Positions 1 through 11,322 of a stretch of DNA of 64,000 bases are shown one piece after another. The notes beneath the pieces are model-generated. The model was not told the origin of the DNA. It saw nothing but the letters and a program-made list of their open reading frames with translations, and searched no databases. Origin of the DNA: Rhizobium freirei PRF 81 (GTDB lineage Bacteria > Pseudomonadota > Alphaproteobacteria > Rhizobiales > Rhizobiaceae). Made by a program: the position numbers and the translations under genes. How positions within the stretch are numbered: position 1 is the stretch's first letter; each line of letters starts with the position of its first letter. The stretch covers positions 124,001-188,000 of the forward strand of contig NZ_AQHN01000010.1 of the NCBI RefSeq assembly GCF_000359745.1, read 5' to 3'.

Positions 1-472
1 TGGCACGATTGAGGATCTTGTCCGCCGTCGCCAAAAGGTTCGTCACGCTCGATTGATCTGCAAGCAGCACTGCGCGCTTTCCGGTATCGACCGAGCGTTT
101 CAGAATGTTCTCGTCACCGTTGCGTCCGCCGGAAAGTTCGATATAGGCGGCACCCGTCAAACCCTGGATCTCGAGGATAGCCTTGGTCGAGGTATAAACT
201 GGCGCATCGACACGCACCTGCGTGAAAGCCAGCGAATAGTTCGGATCGTCCGCGTCGATCGACAGGCTCTGCACCGAGCCGACCTGAATGCCGTTGAAGC
301 GGACCGGCGAGCCGACGCTCAAACCGTTTGCCGAACCGGGGATGCGCACGACCAGTTCGACCATCGGTCCGCCGCGGCCATATTCGGCCATCCAGTAGAC
401 GAAGCCGAAGGCGGCTGCGATGACAAGCAGCGTGAAGAACCCGACGATCGTATAATTGGCTTTGGTTTCCAT
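1..472 (-). CDS. mlaD: MCE-domain lipid-binding subunit MlaD of the Mla transporter (partial, C-terminus off left edge)
   Basis: This is the periplasmic, membrane-anchored substrate-binding subunit of the Mla phospholipid ABC transporter. The frame begins at the ATG at 472 and is open to the window edge, so about 157 N-terminal residues are visible. Residues 8-28 form one hydrophobic anchor. An MCE domain follows, with the typical stretch GLSVGSPVRFNGIQVG near residues 50-65. It lies 9 bp downstream of the ATPase gene mlaF and is the third gene of mlaE-mlaF-mlaD, the usual order in rhizobia. The alternative reading, a mammalian-cell-entry protein of another MCE system, is less likely because of the adjacent MlaE/MlaF pair. 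Confidence 0.9.
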   Translation of the reverse strand, partial: METKANYTIVGFFTLLVIAAAFGFVYWMAEYGRGGPMVELVVRIPGSANGLSVGSPVRFNGIQVGSVQSLSIDADDPNYSLAFTQVRVDAPVYTSTKAILEIQGLTGAAYIELSGGRNGDENILKRSVDTGKRAVLLADQSSVTNLLATADKILNRA

Positions 473-481
473 AATCTCCAG

Positions 482-1345
482 TCACTTCTCGCGGCTGTGG
501 GCGCTTGCGCCTTTGTCGTCGTTACGGCCCCTGATGTCTTCCCGCGGAACGACCGAACGTGCGCGCTTGCCCTTGAAGTAGGATTGCACCCAGGGGTCAT
601 CGCAGGCGAGCATGTCCTCAACCGTTCCTTCCACCAATACCCGCTTATGTCCGAGAACGGCAATACGGTCGCAGACGGAAAACAGGCTGTCGAGGTCGTG
701 AGTCACCATATAAACGGTCAGGCCGAGCGTGTCGCGCAGCCGTGCGATCAACTCGTCGAACTCCGCTGCGCCGATAGGATCGAGCCCCGAGGTCGGCTCG
801 TCGAGGAAAACAAGGTCGGGATCGAGCGCCAGGGCCCTGGCAAGCGCTGCGCGCTTGATCATGCCGCCGGAAAGCTCCGAGGGGTATTTGTCGGCGGCAT
901 CGGCCGCCAGACCCACCATACGGATCTTCATCAGCGCCAGCTCGTCCATCATCTCCTGCGGCAGGTCCAGATACTCCCGCATCGGCACCTGGATGTTTTC
1001 CTTCACCGTCAGCGATGAAAACAGCGCCCCCTGCTGGAAGAGAACACCGAGCCGCATGTCGAGCTGGTTGCGCTCCGGCTCCGAGAGCGTGTCGTAGTCC
1101 TCGCCAAGGATCTCGATCTTGCCCGAGCGACGGGGCAGCAGCCGCAGCACCGTGCGCAACAGCACGGACTTGCCCGCACCGGAAGCGCCGACGAAACCTA
1201 AGATTTCGCCGCGATAGATATTGAGATTCAACTTGTCGAGGACGACTTTCGGTCCGAAAGCAACGGTGACATCCCGCGCCGACAGCACGATGTCCCTGCC
1301 TTGCTCATCTTTTTCCAACGGGGTCTCCGAGTGAAGCGCGCTCAT
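482..1345 (-). CDS. mlaF: Mla ABC transporter ATP-binding protein MlaF
   Basis: Cytoplasmic ATPase that powers phospholipid transport between the inner and outer membranes together with MlaE and MlaD. The 287-residue protein has all ABC ATPase motifs: Walker A GASGAGKS at 53-60, Q-loop region near 104, signature LSGGM at 158-162, Walker B LVFLDEP at 178-184 and a switch histidine in TVYMVTHDLD. The ATG at 1345 follows GAGGGG by about 6 nt, which supports this start. It sits 12 bp after mlaE and 9 bp before mlaD, so the three genes almost certainly form one transcript. The C-terminal tail after about residue 255 is charged and family-specific. Confidence 0.93.
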   Translation of the reverse strand: MSALHSETPLEKDEQGRDIVLSARDVTVAFGPKVVLDKLNLNIYRGEILGFVGASGAGKSVLLRTVLRLLPRRSGKIEILGEDYDTLSEPERNQLDMRLGVLFQQGALFSSLTVKENIQVPMREYLDLPQEMMDELALMKIRMVGLAADAADKYPSELSGGMIKRAALARALALDPDLVFLDEPTSGLDPIGAAEFDELIARLRDTLGLTVYMVTHDLDSLFSVCDRIAVLGHKRVLVEGTVEDMLACDDPWVQSYFKGKRARSVVPREDIRGRNDDKGASAHSREK

Positions 1346-1357
1346 GGTCAGCCCCTC

Positions 1358-2518
1358 TCAGAAGTCGATTGCTGCGTAGAACATGGCAAACAGCCCGTCC
1401 ATCAGGATAACGACGAAGATCGACTTCACCACCGACGAGGTCACATGTTGACCCAGTGATTCGGCGCTGCCGCCGACCTTCAGCCCCTCGACCGCCGCGA
1501 CGATGCCGATGACCAGTGCCATGAACGGCGCCTTGATCATCCCGGAAATGACCGTGGAAAGGCTGACCGCCTCATGCAGGCGCGAAATGAAGGTCGCCAC
1601 GGTGATGCCGGAATAGCCCCAGGCGACCATCGCCGCGCCGAAAAGCGAGGCAAAGTTGGCAATGACCGTCAGCAACGGCAAAGCAACGGTCAGCGCCACC
1701 AGCCGCGGGAAGATCAGCACGCCGATGGGGTTGAGACCCATGACCTTCAGTGCGTCCACTTCCTCGCGCATCTTCATCGAGCCGATTTCGGCGGTGATCG
1801 CGCTGCCCGAGCGGCCGGCGATCATGATCGCCGTCAGCAGCACGCCGATTTCGCGCAGTTGCAGGATGCCGACGAGATCGACGACGAAGACTTCGGCGCC
1901 GAAATAGCGCAGCTGGAACGCCCCCTGCTGCGCGATGATCGCGCCGATCAGCGACGACATGAGCAGGATGATCGGGACGGCGCGCACCGCCATGTGATCG
2001 ATCTGGTTGACGATCGAAGCCGGTGAAACACCGCTGCCGCGCCCGAGCTTGAGCTGAGCGCCACGTACGGCCGAACCCAGTATATACATGGCGGCAACCA
2101 GATTGCCCCAGATGTCATAGACGCTTATCCCGATCGGTTCGAGAAAACGCTCCGGCAGGGACTTTTTCGGCTTCGGCTCCCCGGATTCAACGTGAGTATC
2201 CTTATCGAAAGCTGTCAGCAATTCGTCAATGTGGGGATTGGAGCCTTCGATCGTGACAATGGCCTTGTGTGCTTCCTGGCTTTCCTTCAGGCGGCGGATC
2301 AACAATGCGCCAGCCGTGTCGACATCCGACAGACCGGAAAGATCGATCACGATGTTGCCGCCGGCGCTCCGTTTCGAGAGCTGCTCGATCTGCCGCAGCA
2401 CGCCATGGACGTTGGCGCTACGCCAATTGCCCTCGAGCCGGTAGCGATGACCACCGCCATCGCCCTCGTCATCGATCCTGGGTGCATCGTTTTTTTGTTC
2501 GGCTGCTTTCAAGCTCAT
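1358..2518 (-). CDS. mlaE: Mla ABC transporter permease MlaE with N-terminal STAS domain
   Basis: Inner-membrane permease of the Mla lipid transporter. The 386-residue protein is longer than the about 260 residues of enterobacterial MlaE because residues 30-115 form a STAS-like domain (IVIDLSGLSDVDTAGALLI). In enteric bacteria that role belongs to the separate protein MlaB, so this looks like a natural MlaB-MlaE fusion, common in alphaproteobacteria. The permease part (about 130-386) carries the conserved GRSGSAITAEIGSMK loop and several hydrophobic helices. It is the first gene of the operon with mlaF and mlaD. The ATG at 2518 has only a weak purine-rich site before it. Confidence 0.92.
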   Translation of the reverse strand: MSLKAAEQKNDAPRIDDEGDGGGHRYRLEGNWRSANVHGVLRQIEQLSKRSAGGNIVIDLSGLSDVDTAGALLIRRLKESQEAHKAIVTIEGSNPHIDELLTAFDKDTHVESGEPKPKKSLPERFLEPIGISVYDIWGNLVAAMYILGSAVRGAQLKLGRGSGVSPASIVNQIDHMAVRAVPIILLMSSLIGAIIAQQGAFQLRYFGAEVFVVDLVGILQLREIGVLLTAIMIAGRSGSAITAEIGSMKMREEVDALKVMGLNPIGVLIFPRLVALTVALPLLTVIANFASLFGAAMVAWGYSGITVATFISRLHEAVSLSTVISGMIKAPFMALVIGIVAAVEGLKVGGSAESLGQHVTSSVVKSIFVVILMDGLFAMFYAAIDF

Positions 2519-2670
2519 GCGTCTTTCAGATCTGGCATCATCAACGCCGACTCAGGAGCCCCATCGACGCCGATCTTTAATACACCGACTGCACAGGAAA
2601 TTGCCATGCCGCGCCACGGCCAACATATGTCACAGCTTTTTGATATCCAAATGAATTTGTTGCACCTGCG

Positions 2671-3888
2671 TCATGAGACGCCGCGCGCGTCCTCACCGAT
2701 CGCCGAGCCCCTGGACTGAAGGCCGCGCGCGAAAATCACCATGGCCAGGCCGAACGCCGCCAGCGCAGCCATGACATAGTAGCTGTCGAGATCGAGCCAG
2801 GCATATAGATAGCCAGACGCCAGCGTCATCAGGCCGAGGAACATGCCGTTATAGAAATAGTAGGCGCCCTGGGCCGAGGATTCCTGCGTTTCCTGAACCG
2901 AGGCGACGATCCGGCGTTGGACGCCGGTATGCACACAGGCAAAGGTGCAGGCATGCAGAGCTTGCAGCAGGAAATAACCCAGGAAGCCAAAATTGAAGGG
3001 AAACAGGACCCAGCGCAGGACGCAGACGCTCGAACCGAAGAAGATCAGCGTCCACGCGCTGAAACGGCGATTCAACATTTTCGACAGGAAGAAAACCATC
3101 ACCTCGGCGGCGACGCCGATGCTCCAGAGAACTGCGATCTCGGTGCCGGAAAAGCCGAGCTTGCGCCAATAGATCGATGCGAATGTAAAGAGCATCGCGT
3201 GGCTCGATTGCTGGATCGAGACACCGATCATGGTGATGAGCAGCTGCGGTGAGCGCAGGCTCCCCGTTGGCGGCTGCAAATTGATCGGCTGGTTGCGTCG
3301 CCGCGTCGGTCCGATGCGCGGCGAGACAAGGCCCATGAGCATGGTCAGCACAAAGCCCGCGACCATGACGGGAAGTACCATCGTGCCGCCCCACATTCCT
3401 ATCATCTGCCCCCCGAGCAGCGTCGAGACGATGAAGGTGATCGATCCCCAGACCCGCATCGAGCCGTAGTCGAAGCCCCAGCGCCGCACGCCCGACATGG
3501 CGATGGATTCGACCAGCGGCAAATAGGGCGCATAGGTTGCACCCTGGATGCCATAGACGAGCAGCACCGGCCAGAATTCGCTGGTCCAGTAAAGCGCGAT
3601 CGCCGTCAGCAGCGACAGGCCGCCAGACCAGAACAGCACATCGGCGCGCTCCTTCATATGGTCGGCGAGCACGGCGACGACGGGCGTCACGAGAACGCGC
3701 ACGACCATCGGCACGGCAATCACCAGACCGATCTCGTGATCGCTGAAATTCAGCCCCGCCAGCCAGACGGGGAAGAACGGCAGAGCGATGCCGTTGACGA
3801 ACAACGGCGCACAATAGGACAATGCGGTGCGCAAGCGGAAATACGGAGGCGCACCCTCACCCTGGAAAGATTTTATCGCGGGAATCAT
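2671..3888 (-). CDS. MFS transporter (MFS_1-like / HcaT-type)
   Basis: Secondary transporter of the major facilitator superfamily, 405 residues with about 12 predicted hydrophobic helices in two halves. The inter-helix loop ADHMKERADVLF is a variant of the MFS loop-2/3 signature. The helix pair GFDYGSMRVWGS resembles the HcaT/LacY-like MFS_1_like group that includes phenylpropionate and nucleoside permeases. The substrate cannot be read from the sequence. The gene stands alone, separated from the Mla operon by 152 bp. A palindrome GAAACGTTTC lies about 75 bp upstream of the start and could be its operator. Confidence 0.8.
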   Translation of the reverse strand: MIPAIKSFQGEGAPPYFRLRTALSYCAPLFVNGIALPFFPVWLAGLNFSDHEIGLVIAVPMVVRVLVTPVVAVLADHMKERADVLFWSGGLSLLTAIALYWTSEFWPVLLVYGIQGATYAPYLPLVESIAMSGVRRWGFDYGSMRVWGSITFIVSTLLGGQMIGMWGGTMVLPVMVAGFVLTMLMGLVSPRIGPTRRRNQPINLQPPTGSLRSPQLLITMIGVSIQQSSHAMLFTFASIYWRKLGFSGTEIAVLWSIGVAAEVMVFFLSKMLNRRFSAWTLIFFGSSVCVLRWVLFPFNFGFLGYFLLQALHACTFACVHTGVQRRIVASVQETQESSAQGAYYFYNGMFLGLMTLASGYLYAWLDLDSYYVMAALAAFGLAMVIFARGLQSRGSAIGEDARGVS

Positions 3889-3962
3889 GACAGACCTGAA
3901 GGGAACTGATTTGTCCCTACCACTCTATCGTGAGCACGACTATGGCGAGAAATAGTCGAACT

Positions 3963-3972
3963 GAAACGTTTC
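3963..3972. promoter_or_regulatory. Palindrome GAAACGTTTC, candidate operator
   Basis: Perfect 10-bp palindrome with a central CG, the shape typical of LacI-family operators. It lies about 75 bp before the MFS gene start, and a related half (ACGTTTC) recurs at 3994-4000. No LacI-type gene is in the window, so the assignment rests only on the motif shape. Confidence 0.3.
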
Positions 3973-4055
3973 CGATAAAGTCCGGCACTACAGACGTTTC
4001 TTGGCAGTCAATAATTATGACAGGCCATTACTGAGCGCGTGAAGACGCATCGAAA

Positions 4056-4874
4056 TCACGCGGCCTGAGCGCCCAGCGGCTGCGGCAATTCTTCGACCGG
4101 CGCGCCGGCAGGCTGCGTCTCGAGAATTGTCTGCCAGGTGATCAGTTCGAACGTGCCGTCCTCATGCTCGGCAATCGCCGTGCAGCTCTCCACCCAATCG
4201 CCGGTATTGATGTAGCGGATGCCATCGAGATCCTCGATGACGGCATGATGGATGTGGCCGCAGATCACGCCGTCGGCATCGTTGCGTCTCGCTTCCTCGG
4301 CAACGACACGCTGGAATTCACCAATGAAATTCACCGCGTGCTTCACCTGCAGCTTCGCCCATGCCGAGAAAGACCAATAAGGCATGTTCAGGCGGCGGCG
4401 AACTGCCGAGAGGCCGACATTGATCAGGATCGCCATGTCATAGGCCCAGTCGCCAAGGTAAGCGAGCAGGCGGGCATTGCGGACGACGACGTCGAATTCG
4501 TCGCCGTGCAGCACCAGATATTTCTTGCCGTCGGCCGTTTCGTGCATGGCGCGCTGCGCCACCTCGATGCCGCCGAAGTGCATGCCGGGGAAATCGCGCA
4601 GGAATTCGTCATGATTGCCGGGGATATAGACGACGCGCGTGCCCTTGCGCGCCTTGCGCAGCAGCTTCTGCACGACGTCGTTACAGTCCTGCGGCCAATA
4701 CCAGTTCCGCTTGAGGCGCCAACCGTCGACGATATCGCCGACCAGGTAGATGGTGTCGGCATCGTGATGACGGAGAAAATCGATCAGAAAATCCGCCTTG
4801 GCGGCCTTCGAACCGAGGTGCACGTCAGAAATGAACAGTGTTCGGAATCGCCGGGTGTCCATGTTTTCATTCAC
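4056..4874 (-). CDS. UDP-2,3-diacylglucosamine diphosphatase-like metallophosphoesterase (LpxH family)
   Basis: Calcineurin-type phosphoesterase of the LpxH/LpxH2 family, 272 residues. It has the full set of metal-binding motifs in order: DVHLG (about 16-20), GDIVDGW (about 46-52), GNHDE (about 85-89), HGDEFD and GHIHH. Family members cleave UDP-2,3-diacylglucosamine in lipid A synthesis. Many alphaproteobacteria use LpxI for that step and carry LpxH-like paralogues of uncertain substrate, so the exact reaction is an inference. The start is ATG 4874 or the in-frame ATG at 4862. It is monocistronic, divergent from the malic enzyme gene. Confidence 0.82.
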   Translation of the reverse strand: MNENMDTRRFRTLFISDVHLGSKAAKADFLIDFLRHHDADTIYLVGDIVDGWRLKRNWYWPQDCNDVVQKLLRKARKGTRVVYIPGNHDEFLRDFPGMHFGGIEVAQRAMHETADGKKYLVLHGDEFDVVVRNARLLAYLGDWAYDMAILINVGLSAVRRRLNMPYWSFSAWAKLQVKHAVNFIGEFQRVVAEEARRNDADGVICGHIHHAVIEDLDGIRYINTGDWVESCTAIAEHEDGTFELITWQTILETQPAGAPVEELPQPLGAQAA

Positions 4875-5201
4875 GAACTCAATGTTCGTGCCCTATCCTA
4901 GCCTTGACTATTCCAAAACCAGACTCGTGTTTCAGGAAGATGACAAATCCTGTGCCAGACGGCATATGAGGCCGATTCGGCGATGCCTGGCCGCGATGGT
5001 GAGCTCCAAGCCATCAACCGCGAAGCTGAAATACGGAAGCAAGTCACGGATGATCTCGAACGGCCCGATCACCGCCCAGAGGCGGCAATCAAGACTTTGT
5101 CACGGCAAAAGCGCTTGGCGCGTCAATTGCATACTGTGAAGGTCCGACGATTGATGTATTGAGGGACTCAAACGCAAGTGCAGGCAGGAATGGAGACGCG
5201 G
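4875..5201. other. Divergent intergenic region between LpxH-like gene and malic enzyme
   Basis: A 327-bp stretch that must hold the promoters of both divergent genes. I see no convincing coding frame, no strong hairpin and no clear -35/-10 pair. A GTG at 5178 and an ATG at 5190 inside it are alternative malic enzyme starts. Confidence 0.5.
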
Positions 5202-7517
<2,316 letters not shown>

Positions 7518-7662
7518 GCGAAGACTTCCGTGGCCGCCCTACCGGGGCGGCACGGACCACAATTCGGCGAAACCGCCTCGAATTCCATGCGTTTAATGGA
7601 TACGTTGTTAAGCTCCAACGTGTAGCCTTCGACGAAATCCAACCGCTTTCGAGAACAGTATC

Positions 7663-8412
7663 GTGAACCGCGGCACACATCTGACTTCCATTGCCCTGCT
7701 GTCGCTGCTGACGGCAACACCGAGCTTCGCCCAGGCCAATCTGTGCGACGAGCTGCGCGGCCGCTACGCGAATACCAGCGAAGTGGTCGGTGCAAGCGAG
7801 GAAACGCGCCAGCTTTCGCGCGCCATCGTCCAGCAGAATGTGATGATCCGACGTGTGATGAGCGACCTGCGCAACCAGGGCTGCGCCACTGACGAAGGCT
7901 TTGGGTTCGGTGGAGACGACAATTCCGGCATTTGCGACGATATGAGAATGTCGCTGGAAGGCATGCGGCACGATCTTGACCAACTGATGGACGAGCGCGA
8001 CCAGAGCACCGGGCGGATCGATGCTGCCGGTGTCGATCGCCGGCAGTTGCTGGATGCGATGCAGAGAAATGGCTGCAGCGCGCCGGCATCGGCCACGCCG
8101 GATATCGTCATCAACACCCGCACGAAACTTGATGCCTATGCGCCGCAGCAGCAATCCATGGCGCAGCCCGAAAGTTCGATCACGGTCATCGAGACGCCGA
8201 GGTTCCAGAAGAATTCCAGTTTGCAGCAGAAGCAGGTGCCAGCGGCAAAGACGCCGGTGGTGACAAAGGCCGAGCCGCAACAATTTCCGCCTGATCGCCC
8301 CTACGATCCCTCCGCCAACAAGGTCCGCCAGGTCGGACCGCAATTCCTGGCGACCGACCATGGCATCGACCTCAAGCATCCAAAAGACGCCGGCCCGCAA
8401 CCGACGCAATAA
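7663..8412 (+). CDS. Secreted hypothetical protein with four cysteines
   Basis: I do not recognise a characterised family. The 249-residue product begins at a GTG and has an N-terminal signal peptide ending in PSFAQA, with cleavage likely near residue 25, so it is probably periplasmic. The mature part has four cysteines in short contexts (LCDEL, GCATD, ICDDM, GCSAP), suggesting two disulfides. A helical segment rich in Met, Arg and Gln follows the first cysteine. The C-terminal third is low-complexity (Gln, Pro, Lys) without hydrophobic segments. It follows malic enzyme by 145 bp on the same strand and may have its own promoter. It looks like a lineage-restricted rhizobial protein. Confidence 0.65.
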   Translation: MNRGTHLTSIALLSLLTATPSFAQANLCDELRGRYANTSEVVGASEETRQLSRAIVQQNVMIRRVMSDLRNQGCATDEGFGFGGDDNSGICDDMRMSLEGMRHDLDQLMDERDQSTGRIDAAGVDRRQLLDAMQRNGCSAPASATPDIVINTRTKLDAYAPQQQSMAQPESSITVIETPRFQKNSSLQQKQVPAAKTPVVTKAEPQQFPPDRPYDPSANKVRQVGPQFLATDHGIDLKHPKDAGPQPTQ

Positions 8413-8561
8413 GATAATTCCTGCAGGACTATGCAGGCGTTCTTCATCCGGAATTACGCAGATACAACAGGATAGAGCGAGCGGTTCATGGAGTCTGTGA
8501 AGCCCTAGGTCATCGCAGAGAGGCCGAGCGCATTCCGCCTGACCTCTCAATCGCACTATTC

Positions 8562-10289
8562 TCAGGCCATTCCAGATTGACCTAACAGCGAGATGATCGC
8601 TTCATTGCCGGTCTCCTGCGCGAGATCGCGATAGGATCTTCCCGATACCTCTCTGATCGAACGTTCCGCACCGCGCGCCAGCAGGAAGCGCACAACCTCC
8701 ATCCGCCGATTGGCAATGGCAAAACCGAGTGGTGTCATCCAATCGCGATCCGAGGGCTGCCCATGCGGACGAAACTCTCCAAAGCGCATATTTGTCAGCT
8801 CGGGATAGCGATCGAGAAGGCTGGTCAGTTGATCGATCAGTCCGAAGGCTGCGGCGGCAAAGATATCCGACGGATAGGCTTTCAGAAACTCGATCATATC
8901 CGACTTGCCGTTGTATTCGGCCCAGCCTATCGGGCTCGAATAGAAATAGGGATCTCGAACGGTTGTGTCGGCTCCATGCTCGATCAGCAAACGCGCTATT
9001 TCGATATTTCCGTGAAGCGCGGCCTCATGCAGCGGCGTACGGCTGGTCATCGCATTGACGTCAAGACCGAGCGCCAGCATGCGGCGGACGGCTTCCAGAT
9101 CGTTTTCACCGGCGGCGTCATGGAGCATTGCAGGGCGCCCGCGCTGCATCGCCGCAAGAATGTCACCAGGCGGCTTCATCCGCAGGAGCTCATCGAGCGA
9201 CAGGTCCTTGTTCCTCACGGCGATGTAGAATTCGTCTTCCGGCTTGAGACGAACGGCCGTGGCGCCGTTGAGCAGCAAATATTCCGCCAATTCGCCATCG
9301 CCACCAAGACGCGCCCATTCATAAGGCGTTCTGCCATTGACAGGTCTGCTGATGTCAGCCCCATGCTCCACCAGCAGACGCACGCGCGAGCATATACGGT
9401 GTTCGAGCGCCCAGGCGAGCTGATAGTCGAAGACGGTCTGCGAGTTGGCGACAAGCCTGCCGTCTTCACGCACCAGCCAATTGTTCCTGTCTTCGGCCGA
9501 AAGGCCGTATTCCAGCAGCAACTGCAGACACGTATCGTCGGGTTCAAACATCCGGTTATAGAGCGCCTGACTGTCATTGGCCTCGGCGCCGGCTTCAAGC
9601 AACAGGCGCGCAAAGGCTTCGCAATCGGGATGCTGAGGCTGGCGCTCCTTTCCCGCCTCGCCTTCGCCGAAGACGCCGGTCAGTACAGTAAACCGATATT
9701 GCCCAGCATCGAGAAAGAAGGCATTCACGTCGGCGCCGCGCCTGACGAGCTCTCTGGTTGCCGGCAGGCTGGAACGGCCGGGCAAGCGGGCATAGGCCGC
9801 ATACATCAGCGGCGACCAGTCGAAGGGCCCGCCCTTACGGTCGAGAAGCTGCGGCTGGCGGTCGAGCCAGCGGCTTACGCCGGCGGCGTCCCCAAGTGCT
9901 GCAGCGACATGGATGTTTTCCCCGGCAATTTCCGGATGCTCATCCAGCAGCGCCAATGCCCCATCAAAGCGTGCCGGATCGGCTGGAATACTGGAAAAAT
10001 AGGAGACCACGGCGAGAGAGAGGAATTGATTGGCCAGTTGGTCGCGAGGAATATGCTGGCGATCGTCTGTCTCCAAATGCGCCTTGAGCTTCGTCCAGCT
10101 GGAGAAGCCGAATTCGCGGGCAAGGACAAGCTGTATGTCCTGAAGCCCGACGCCAGCTAAATCAGTGAAATACGGTACTACACGGCTTTGCGCCGAAGCG
10201 TCGCCGGATTGAACAGCCTTGAGGAAAGTCTTGGCCTGCTTTTTCAGGGAATCGAGCGTGGCATTGGCCGCCAAGGAGCGCGTGGTCAC
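8562..10289 (-). CDS. Ankyrin-repeat protein
   Basis: A 575-residue cytoplasmic protein with no signal peptide or membrane helix. Ankyrin repeats are spread over about residues 120-570, with clear units such as TSRTPLHEAALHGNIEIARL and the recurring ends HGAD and RGAD. The first 80 residues form a helical N-terminal segment (TLDSLKKQAKTFLKAVQSGD) that is not ankyrin. Ankyrin arrays mediate protein-protein contacts, but the partner is unknown. The start is GTG 10289, preceded at 6 nt by AAGGAGG, the strongest ribosome-binding site I saw in the window. It lies 177 bp downstream of the beta-propeller gene on the same strand. Confidence 0.82.
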   Translation of the reverse strand: MTTRSLAANATLDSLKKQAKTFLKAVQSGDASAQSRVVPYFTDLAGVGLQDIQLVLAREFGFSSWTKLKAHLETDDRQHIPRDQLANQFLSLAVVSYFSSIPADPARFDGALALLDEHPEIAGENIHVAAALGDAAGVSRWLDRQPQLLDRKGGPFDWSPLMYAAYARLPGRSSLPATRELVRRGADVNAFFLDAGQYRFTVLTGVFGEGEAGKERQPQHPDCEAFARLLLEAGAEANDSQALYNRMFEPDDTCLQLLLEYGLSAEDRNNWLVREDGRLVANSQTVFDYQLAWALEHRICSRVRLLVEHGADISRPVNGRTPYEWARLGGDGELAEYLLLNGATAVRLKPEDEFYIAVRNKDLSLDELLRMKPPGDILAAMQRGRPAMLHDAAGENDLEAVRRMLALGLDVNAMTSRTPLHEAALHGNIEIARLLIEHGADTTVRDPYFYSSPIGWAEYNGKSDMIEFLKAYPSDIFAAAAFGLIDQLTSLLDRYPELTNMRFGEFRPHGQPSDRDWMTPLGFAIANRRMEVVRFLLARGAERSIREVSGRSYRDLAQETGNEAIISLLGQSGMA

Positions 10290-10466
10290 AATAGACCTCC
10301 TTCCATTTACGTCCGGTATCCGCGCCCACAGACTGAAAAGAGGTGTGGCAGTCTCGTATTCTATGCTTCAGGTGGGCCTTGCCCTTCCCGCGGATCGGAT
10401 GCGCCCTGAGAACGGGACACATCTATCGCGCGAGCTGGGATCTGTCCAGAGGTCATAATTCGGAGT

Positions 10467-11294
10467 TCAAGCCGGCTCGTAGCGCACATAGGCGAACTCG
10501 TCGCCATCCGGTGACCAGTTCGGCACATTGATCGATCCCTGCCCGCCGAAGAGCTCGAACAAAGTCGTGAGGTTGCCGCCATCCATATCCATCAGCCGCA
10601 TGCGCACGTTGAGATCGCGCGGATGATCGAAGACATCTGGGTCGTAGGAGATCAGCACGACCTTGTCGTTTTTCGGCGACGGATGGGCGAACCAGTTGCC
10701 GTAATTGTCGTCGGTCAACTGCTGCAAGCCGGTGCCATTGGGATGGATACGCCAGATCTGCATGAGGCCGGTACGGCTGGAATTGAAATAGATCCATTGC
10801 CCGTCGGCGGAGAAATCAGGTCCGTCGTTGCGGCCCTCGCCATGCGTCAGCCGCGTCTCCTCGCCGCCATCGATGGAGATCGAGTAGATGTCGAAGACGT
10901 CGTTGCGGATGCCGCAATAGGAGAAACGCTTCCCGTCCGGGGACCAGCCATGCCAGTAGGACGGCAGATTGGTGGTCACCTGCCGCGGCGTCCCGCCTTC
11001 GGCCGGCAGCACATAGATGCAGGACTTGCCGTGCTCGGTCTTGTCGGAGATCGCAATCAGCGACCCGTCGGGAGAAATGCCATGGTCGTTGTTGCATGTG
11101 GTTGCAAAGCCGGTGTCGACACGGGCGATCCCGCCGCTACCATCCAATGGCAGCCGGTAAAGCAGCCCGTCGCCGTTCAGGAGCAGATAGCGGCCATCAG
11201 GCGAATAGTTCGGCGCCTCGATCAGCTGATCGGTTTGCCAGACCACCCGGTTCGTACCCGTGCGAATGTTATAGATCTCGACCGAGCTGCGCAT
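10467..11294 (-). CDS. TolB-like / WD40-like beta-propeller protein
   Basis: A 275-residue protein made of repeated propeller blades of the PD40/TolB type. SPDG or SADG turns recur in NYSPDGRYLLL, GISPDGSLIAI, GWSPDGKRFSY, DFSADGQWIYF and NWSPDGDEFAY, giving about six blades. There is no signal peptide, unlike true TolB, so it is probably cytoplasmic. Family members include oligogalacturonate-lyase-like and dipeptidyl-peptidase N-terminal propellers, but no catalytic domain is attached here. It lies 28 bp downstream of nadE on the same strand. The ATG at 11294 has GAGGA just upstream. Function is unknown. Confidence 0.78.
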   Translation of the reverse strand: MRSSVEIYNIRTGTNRVVWQTDQLIEAPNYSPDGRYLLLNGDGLLYRLPLDGSGGIARVDTGFATTCNNDHGISPDGSLIAISDKTEHGKSCIYVLPAEGGTPRQVTTNLPSYWHGWSPDGKRFSYCGIRNDVFDIYSISIDGGEETRLTHGEGRNDGPDFSADGQWIYFNSSRTGLMQIWRIHPNGTGLQQLTDDNYGNWFAHPSPKNDKVVLISYDPDVFDHPRDLNVRMRLMDMDGGNLTTLFELFGGQGSINVPNWSPDGDEFAYVRYEPA

Positions 11295-11322
11295 TCGTCC
11301 TCGTCCTGTCTCGGGTAAGCGA

